From Omphalotus guepiniiformis (taxonomy: Eukaryota; Basidiomycota; Agaricomycetes; Agaricales; Omphalotaceae): a DNA stretch of 64,000 nucleotides. Of the stretch, positions 58,077-64,000 are shown one piece after another. The DNA is taken from NCBI GenBank assembly GCA_028554645.1, contig JAQOOI010000019.1, positions 868,001 to 932,000 of the forward strand. The letters are read 5' to 3'. Numbering within the stretch: the first letter of the stretch is position 1; each line of letters begins with the position of its first letter. The position numbers were made by a program, and so were the translations under genes. Below the pieces are notes generated by a model. That model saw only the letters and a list, made by a program, of their open reading frames with translations, ran no database searches and had not been told where the DNA came from.

Positions 58077-60279
58077 TTACGTCGCGGTATACACTATAAT
58101 CTTATCAAGGTCCCCCGCATACGAAGACTGATTAGCACTGAACGTAATGGAATTCGCTCCACTTCTCAAGTTAAGCTTCACTGGCACCGAAAGGATGACA
58201 TTCCCCCCGCCTGTGTTGGGTTGGTCTACCAAAACGCTTGTGCCTCCGTTCACGCTGGAACCTAAGTTCAGTATCGACAAATGGTTGATTGGGACGGGAG
58301 ACCTACCTAACGGTCGTGTTTCTCCAGGTCGAGTCGCCTGTGGGAATAATTCGGTAAGGCTCGAGAAAATTTGTCGTGGTAGCGCTTCACGTACCGTTCG
58401 CGTAGTACAGAGACACCCACTGCTCCGCGCCGATTCCTTGAACATTGTTGATAGTTACCGAACCGCCGTTGCCTACGACGAGTAAGCTCAATCGAGGGGT
58501 CGGAGATACTATTAAGTAGACGTAACATACCAAGCCATCCAACAGCCTCCGAACCCGAGAACGATGAACTACTCAAAATCTGCGCAGCTCCGCTCAAGGT
58601 CCCACTTTCTGCTTCGTACGACGTGCCATTTGCAACAGTATACGTCCCTAAACCACCACACACATTCATTCCATATTCAATTAGAAAGAAAAAAACAGGC
58701 ATATGCTCACCTGCGTTCAGATCAACACTCCACACATCTGCATACACAATTTGAGGTGATCCTGAGCTCCAAGATAACGGGAACCACATGTATCTGCTGC
58801 TTCCTAGAAGAGCTGGCCTCCATCGATCGCCCATGTAGATACCGTTTGTACCGAGGGGCAAGTCATAGGCGTTCTGAGAGAAATATGTTCGGACTGCTTC
58901 GGGTGCGATGTCAGCTTGAGCAGACCATGAACCTGCGAGGGACTACGTATAAACGGGCAGTGTGAACTTAGTGGAAGAACAAGAGATTTGAGCAGAGGGC
59001 GTACAGTTGAACTGAAGAATTTGTTTGGGCTATGGAAGAGTTGAAGTAAGTTTTTGCAATCAGGATGTGTGCCTTTGAGGCTTACTTTGGATCCCAGCCA
59101 CTAGTGTGTGAAGCAAACAAGTAGTATGTCTGGTTCCGTCAGAATATCAGAACATATATCTTATGAATCACATGAACAAGTAACTAGGACTCACGCCACT
59201 TCGTTTGATGATACCAGGAGCTTCAAGAGTCGCTCCTGTATACGAGATTGTTAAGGAAGAGGAAGTATATCAATGTGTGCGTTAGCTTACCAGACAAAAC
59301 GCTAACCTGGGCGGTGACGTTGTAGTAGTTCGAGTCCAATTGGGAGATCTTGAAATTCTGATTCCCATCGGATGCGTAAAGAAGGTAGGCCGTGCCTAGA
59401 CAATCAGAAGCATTAATCAAGTGCTCAAGAGTGCTTGGACTCTACAGTACATACCGTCATCTGAATATATTATTGGGCCGGTTAATTCTCGGCCACGGTA
59501 GCAGAGATTGTCACGAGAGAATTTTCGTACCGTCTTGGAAAATACCTTCATCTCGAGAGTCAGCACCGAGAGGCTGCCAGCTGCCTTTGTACGTGTAGGG
59601 ACCGCAGGGTGTCTTGGCAGTGGCGACGCCGACCATGGCTGCACCATAGCTATTGAAAGACGGATATCAGTAATGTGTGACAGTCATATGGAATCTTGGC
59701 TTACTTCGAACTGTCAGAATGGAACCACATAACATACTCAGAATTCTACGAAAGTGCGTCATCAACACGGTAAAATATCGGATGAACATGTATCAAAAAC
59801 CTTTGAATTGAAGATCACTACAAATGTTAAGTCAACTGAGAGGTACAAAATAGCTGAAATCCGACATACCTTTGGGTCGTTCTACAATGTCTGAGCTTGA
59901 GATCATAGTGCCATTGATAGGTGTAAGAGCATCATTTTGGCGCGCCCAGGTAACCAAGTCGGACGACTGTAAGTCATGAACAAGTTTCATACTCCATTTT
60001 CAGAAAGTCCGGCCCTTACTGTGTAGCAGGACACCGCATGGAACAAAGCGCTATTGCTAGCCTTGTCTTCACCCAACCAATAGTAAGTTGATCCTACCTG
60101 CGACAAATATGTCACTTTTCAGTGAAACTGATGGTTTGAGAGTAACTCACTTTCAGAATGCCCGCGCCATGGGCTTGAATAACGTTTCCGCTAGTATCAG
60201 TCCAAGCGGCACCAGGAACGATTACAGCAGCGCGAGCAGTGCATATAGCAGAAAACAAGAATGAAAGCCAGCGATTCAT
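58077..60279 (-). CDS. Secreted GH43 + CBM35 enzyme, exo-beta-1,3-galactanase type
   Basis: The ATG at 60279 opens signal peptide MNRWLSFLFSAICTARA, then AVIVPGAAWTDTSGNVIQAHGAG (catalytic-Asp region of GH43 beta-propellers), STYYWLGEDKA, IVERPKVIFN, EYVMWFHSDSS, DEGIFQDDDGTAYLLYASD and LEAPGIIKRSGTYYLFAS. A second module (TYTVANGTSYEAESGTLSG, AVGWLGNGGSVTINNVQG, GTSVLVDQPNTGGGNVILSV) is a CBM35-type carbohydrate-binding domain ending IVYTAT. This architecture matches the fungal galactan 1,3-beta-galactosidases that trim arabinogalactan side-chain backbones. All introns are GT-AG. A 17-nt exon (59811-59827) and a 6-nt exon (59455-59460) are needed for VIFNSK and the DDD of QDDDG. Family call is strong, exact specificity inferred. 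Confidence 0.88.
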
Positions 60280-60317
60280 GGGGAGAGTGCACGATGCATA
60301 CGGTCAGGAATGGCCTT

Positions 60318-60324
60318 CTTTATA
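60318..60324 (-). promoter_or_regulatory. TATA box of the GH43 gene
   Basis: TATAAAG on the minus strand about 40 bp upstream of the ATG at 60279. Motif and position only. Confidence 0.35.
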
Positions 60325-61557
60325 TCTTGCAACTATATGTTTCATAAGAAGAACGATGCCAACATAGAACCGGAAATTACATCTAGAAGCACCAACTAGT
60401 TCTGGCGACGATCGGCTCATCCTGCCAGTGAATATGTGTTCTTGTTCTTACAAGCCTTTCGGTCTGGAGATGTGGGATGATACAAAAGGCTCCTCGTGAC
60501 TCCCAGGTTCAGATTATGACCGTCATCGGAGCTACATAGAGCCCATATGTAGGAAGAAGAGTGCTTCTGTCCTGTAGAATCGCGGACCAAGCCCGGACTA
60601 AAAAGACCCATAACATTGAATCGGACCATATGGAGCACGCGGGACAACAACTCAAGCGGCAGTTTGCAACGTTTACGGAAAGTGGCCCGCTTCAGGGCAA
60701 CGAAGTGCGTAATGTTCTTGGGGTGAACGGTCCGTACAGCTCCAGCTCATTCACTGGTGACTAGCTCGAAGATAAAGATACCCCTGGGCGACATGGTGGA
60801 ATTGATGAAAATTCGGTCACAATTAGCACTGTAATTTTCTCAGAATGATGACGATGAGAGCAGTCGAATCTAGTATATGCTGTCTGTATTTCATTTGACA
60901 AAGAAGCAGCGGGAAAGACGGAACTTACTAGTTAAGCCTCCATGGAATCGGTAGAGCCAACAAATGAGACGTTTGAACTTAAAAATAAAAGTTGCAAGTA
61001 GTATAGCAGTAGACTGGTATAGTGGTCACTGATAGAGAAGTATTTACCTTTTTCGGACTAAGAATAGCCGGCTTGATCCGAGCCCCTGGCGATCCCTCCT
61101 GCTGCAACGTCTTACGACCTCCCAGCGACCTCCTATGTAGTTCTATGTGTCTATTCGATTCACCGGCAGCCTGACGAAATCCAGCTTCAATTGCCGTAGA
61201 AAACACATCCGCCCCGTCCTCTGAGTGTAATCCAAAAGTGAATTCAGTTATTCAATCCCGCAAAATACTTGGATCTCAGGCTCTTCTTTTCAGATGCCAC
61301 GACTAGACAGAACTTAAAGCTTCAGGTGTTATACCACAACTTACCTCCATCGAGTGACTTCGGATTTTAGCAGAAAATGCATTTGCTGAGGCGCGGCCTC
61401 CGCAATTTGTCGTGCATACTGATGCCTGGCAGTGACTGAGATATCCTTCAATTGCAAGATCGAACTTATCAAGACCAACAATGAATTGGGACAGCAAGCA
61501 ACTGCCTCATCAAACCGCTATCCCCTAGGCTTGCTTTGGTGACAGCTGGGCGACAGC
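60325..61557. other. Intergenic
   Basis: 1.2 kb upstream of GH43. Minus-strand open frames at 60979-61206 and 61303-61497 have a plausible donor/acceptor pair between them but I could not join them into one frame, so no gene is called. They might be remnants or 3' exons of the short secreted-type gene to the right. Confidence 0.35.
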
Positions 61558-61820
61558 TCAATTGGCAAGTTGCCCGATTGTAAGACCCGTTAAGCACTCC
61601 TCGAGATCCTCCGCATCACAATCCCTAGCCACCTGCTGAGTAAGGTGCACCTTCCGTACGGAAAGATCTTCGGGGTGCGTGGATCTCCTGTTGGTTGATA
61701 AGACATACTTATAAGTGACGAGTCGATATTTACTATAACGACGTACCGTGACGGATATGGAGCTGAAAGAGCAGTAGGCGCAAAGAGCATGACAACCATA
61801 GCAATAGCTCGTAAGCGCAT
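61558..61820 (-). CDS. Possible short secreted protein
   Basis: Two exons (61820-61747, 61687-61558) over a 59-bp GT-AG intron give 67 residues. The first exon reads as a signal peptide (MRLRAIAMVVMLFAPTALSA) followed by PYPSRR, a possible Kex2-type site. The second exon gives a polar segment with DCDAEDLEECLTG. Such short signal-peptide genes are typical of agaricomycete secretomes, but the downstream sequence could add further exons and the length is too small to be sure. No family recognised. Confidence 0.35.
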
Positions 61821-62040
61821 CTTCAGAATTTGCTATATAGACGATGACTTGGTAACAGAGTGAACCCTTCAAGGGAGATATAGTATAGTGGCACTACAAG
61901 TTATAGACTATCAGTGAATCAGCTTCCAATAAGTTTCAAAACCGCACCAGCCGAAGGAAATCTTGAGTGAGGGGTAAGAATAATCGGGATAAGGGAGAAA
62001 AGGAGAGCAAGAAACGTCGTCTTATATCCTCTCTCATAAG

Positions 62041-62159
62041 AAGCTCGAGTTTTGAATTGAAACCACCCTCGTGTTTCCAAATAACGAGTGTCTTCATCAT
62101 AAGCTCGAGTTTTGTATTAATTCATCTTTGTGTTTCCAAACGATGAATGTCTTCATCAC
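62041..62159. repeat. Diverged 60-bp tandem repeat, two units
   Basis: Both units start AAGCTCGAGTTTTG and contain GTGTTTCCAAA, then end TGTCTTCATCA. Units span about 62041-62100 and 62101-62159 and differ mainly in the middle third. Confidence 0.8.
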
Positions 62160-62350
62160 AGCACCGGTATACATTGTATTAGGTCGGTGCAGAACAGTGA
62201 CAGTTGCTGCTCGTATATCAATCAAAGCGCATCAGATGGCAGATAGGTGTTATTAAAGCATTAGTGGCGCCTGGGAAGACCAGTTCATATTGTCCAGGAG
62301 ACCGGGATGGTTAAGTCGATGTTTGATCTGAGCTGAGAGCATGAAAAACT

Positions 62351-62380
62351 GGGCTAAAACAGGCTAAAACAGGCTAAAAC
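62351..62380. repeat. 10-bp tandem repeat, three units
   Basis: Three consecutive copies of xGGCTAAAAC, the first with G and the next two with A at position 1. Confidence 0.85.
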
Positions 62381-63059
62381 GCGCAATCTGAATTTGTCAA
62401 TCAGAATGATTATAAAATCCAGAATCTTTGGACGCTAAACGCTGCTGCTTAACGACATGGTTGCGACACAGTTGTTGCAATGTGCCGAAGATCGTTTGTG
62501 ACTTTGTCGTGGTCATGGATGAATGTATGAATGAGAACATGATAAATTTCCCGCGCCCTGGTGCGCCACACCGATTACCGATTTAGTACATTGTTAACAA
62601 GGACTCCACTGAGGTATATCCTAAGCATCATCCACATTAGCTACAACACTTGATCGTACAATATGCAGATATACCAAATTTGAAAAGAGAGAATAATGTC
62701 CATTGCGAAAACCACGTTTTGCGACTAAGGCTAACAATCGAAAAAAGGGAAAGGAGGGGAAGGATTATCTAGGTCTCTAGAATAAACCGACTATGTACTA
62801 GGTAGTAGATAAAAGTAACAGTAGAGAGATCAGAATTTCCAGGGTCCGAATCGCCCGACCCGCAGGCAAAAGGAACCGTACAAGCATTCCCCGTCCATCA
62901 TCATCACATCCGATACACCACGCACCGCACACGTAGAAAAGATAAATGTTAGAGAAAAATGTAGAACCCAGCCGACGACCAGTAATTCATATTAAATAAG
63001 GCGGCGCTCACTCTGAGTAGCATCCCACTGCTCATGAAACACACGTTATGTACCTCATC

Positions 63060-64000
63060 TCACCGCAAATGCCCCAAGTCAGAGGTATAACTTGGTGGCG
63101 GAGAAAATGTCCTCTCGAGATTCTGCCTTGGTTCCCCAGAAGCACCCCCCGCTGTAAAACCATCCGAAGGTTCTCTTGATGCGCTACCCATTGCAGTATG
63201 GAACGTCAAGTCCGTTGGCTCGGCCTGATGTGACACGTAGGCTGTAGCGGTTGTGGGTGTACGCACCGCCGGTGCGGGGTCGTCAAATGGCGAGGAAGGC
63301 CCAGGAGTGGGTAATCGGCCAGGTGATCTAGTGGGCGAGGCTACGGCACTGGGGTTATAAATAGCGTATTGCGCCTGTGTAGGGGTCTGTGCTACCTCAG
63401 GTTGATGGGAAGTAGAAAATGAATGAGATTGTGTGGAGTAAGGGTGGCTCATTGGTTGAGGCATACGGAAAGAAGTTGGTTGGTGATATGACTGCTGTAA
63501 CTGCGTTGTCGGTGGCGCTATGGCTTCCGGAGATTGCGTCCTCAATATGCCAGGCGGTGTACGTGGATGTGAGTCCACTCCAGAACGAGCGCCGACACCT
63601 GCATACCCGCCCATTTCAAAGCCGACCTCGTCAGTGCTCTGTCTGGTCGGCGTATAGTCATAAGCATTCGCGCCTGCTCCGGGAGTGACATATTGCACAC
63701 CATGCCCGCTACCAGAAGATTCCTCTGATACGAGGTCACTTCCGTCTTCCGGATGAGAACCATACTTATTCGCATACGAGAGATCGCCATGTTGAGCTTT
63801 GGGCGCATAAACCATGTTGTCTCCAGAGCCTGATTGAGGACCATACCGGGAGTCGTTACCAAATGGGTAAATCTGGCCTTGACCTGAACCGTATCGGTAC
63901 CCTTGTGTTTGCTTTGAAGGCGCGGTGAGTGGAATGTTGGTCTCGGAGGTATTAAAGACATCTGATCCGCTCATGTTTCCATTCCCGTACAGCCCGTCGC
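63060..64000 (-). CDS. Low-complexity protein, C-terminal part
   Basis: Minus-strand frame open from the right edge to a stop at 63060-63062, about 312 residues. It runs through an internal ATG at 63974, so the real start is outside the window. The composition is Gly/Ser/Pro/Tyr-rich: YRYGSGQGQIYPFG, SGSGHGVQYVTPGAGANAYD, TPPGILRTQSPEAIAPP, and a Gln/His/Ser-rich middle, ending RTFSPPPSYTSDLGHLR. No domain visible. Such tails occur in cytosolic parts of fungal membrane sensors, but no membrane helix is inside the window to support that. Confidence 0.6.
   Translation of the reverse strand, partial: DGLYGNGNMSGSDVFNTSETNIPLTAPSKQTQGYRYGSGQGQIYPFGNDSRYGPQSGSGDNMVYAPKAQHGDLSYANKYGSHPEDGSDLVSEESSGSGHGVQYVTPGAGANAYDYTPTRQSTDEVGFEMGGYAGVGARSGVDSHPRTPPGILRTQSPEAIAPPTTQLQQSYHQPTSFRMPQPMSHPYSTQSHSFSTSHQPEVAQTPTQAQYAIYNPSAVASPTRSPGRLPTPGPSSPFDDPAPAVRTPTTATAYVSHQAEPTDLTFHTAMGSASREPSDGFTAGGASGEPRQNLERTFSPPPSYTSDLGHLR

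Larger units (their letters stand above)
61821..63059. other. Intergenic with short repeats
   Basis: 1.2 kb without a supportable gene. Contains a diverged 60-bp tandem repeat (62041-62159) and a 10-bp repeat (62351-62380), listed separately. Confidence 0.5.

Overview
The window is nuclear DNA from a basidiomycete fungus, most likely a mushroom-forming agaricomycete. Almost every gene is cut by many short introns (mostly 50-65 bp, GT-AG). The families also fit: fungalysin (M36) protease, DUF6534 membrane proteins, a DUF4238-kinase fusion, an F-box/LRR-type protein, and a GH43+CBM35 enzyme of the exo-beta-1,3-galactanase type. I rebuilt gene models by joining reading frames at splice sites and checking them against conserved family motifs, so coordinates span first start to last stop with introns inside.

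Layout. 0-14.6 kb: 3' end of a low-complexity gene, ZIP metal transporter (-), ornithine cyclodeaminase-like enzyme (+), unknown nuclear-type protein (-), F-box protein (-), unknown acidic/basic protein (+), Rab18-type GTPase (+), eIF3 subunit e (-). 14.8 kb: tRNA-Ser(GCT) with a 13-nt intron. 15.8-23.2 kb: secreted fungalysin (+), aldo/keto reductase (+), first DUF6534 gene (-). 24.3-33.4 kb: large RhoGEF, isoprenylcysteine methyltransferase-like protein, alpha/beta hydrolase and first 1-Cys peroxiredoxin, all (-). 35-46.4 kb: second DUF6534 gene (+), short-chain dehydrogenase (-), large SulP-STAS-cNMP transporter (-), a small unknown protein (-), CFIm25 pre-mRNA cleavage factor (-). 47-64 kb: DUF4238-kinase fusion (+), second peroxiredoxin (-), dsRBD-like repeat protein (-), phytanoyl-CoA dioxygenase family (+), Tvp38/VTT membrane protein (+), GH43+CBM35 galactanase (-), a possible short secreted peptide (-), and the 3' part of a low-complexity gene running off the right edge (-).

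This is mostly ordinary housekeeping and secretory gene content with no operon-like logic. I see no virus, transposase, CRISPR array or secondary-metabolite cluster. The most unusual signals are in splicing. Several genes contain micro-exons of 6-17 nt. In a subset (fungalysin, both DUF6534 copies, one peroxiredoxin and possibly the aldo/keto reductase) some introns end in non-GT/AG dinucleotides, and the deviating bases copy the neighbouring exon sequence across the junction. That pattern could be consensus error from RNA-derived reads or genuine non-canonical splicing. It can be decided with raw reads.
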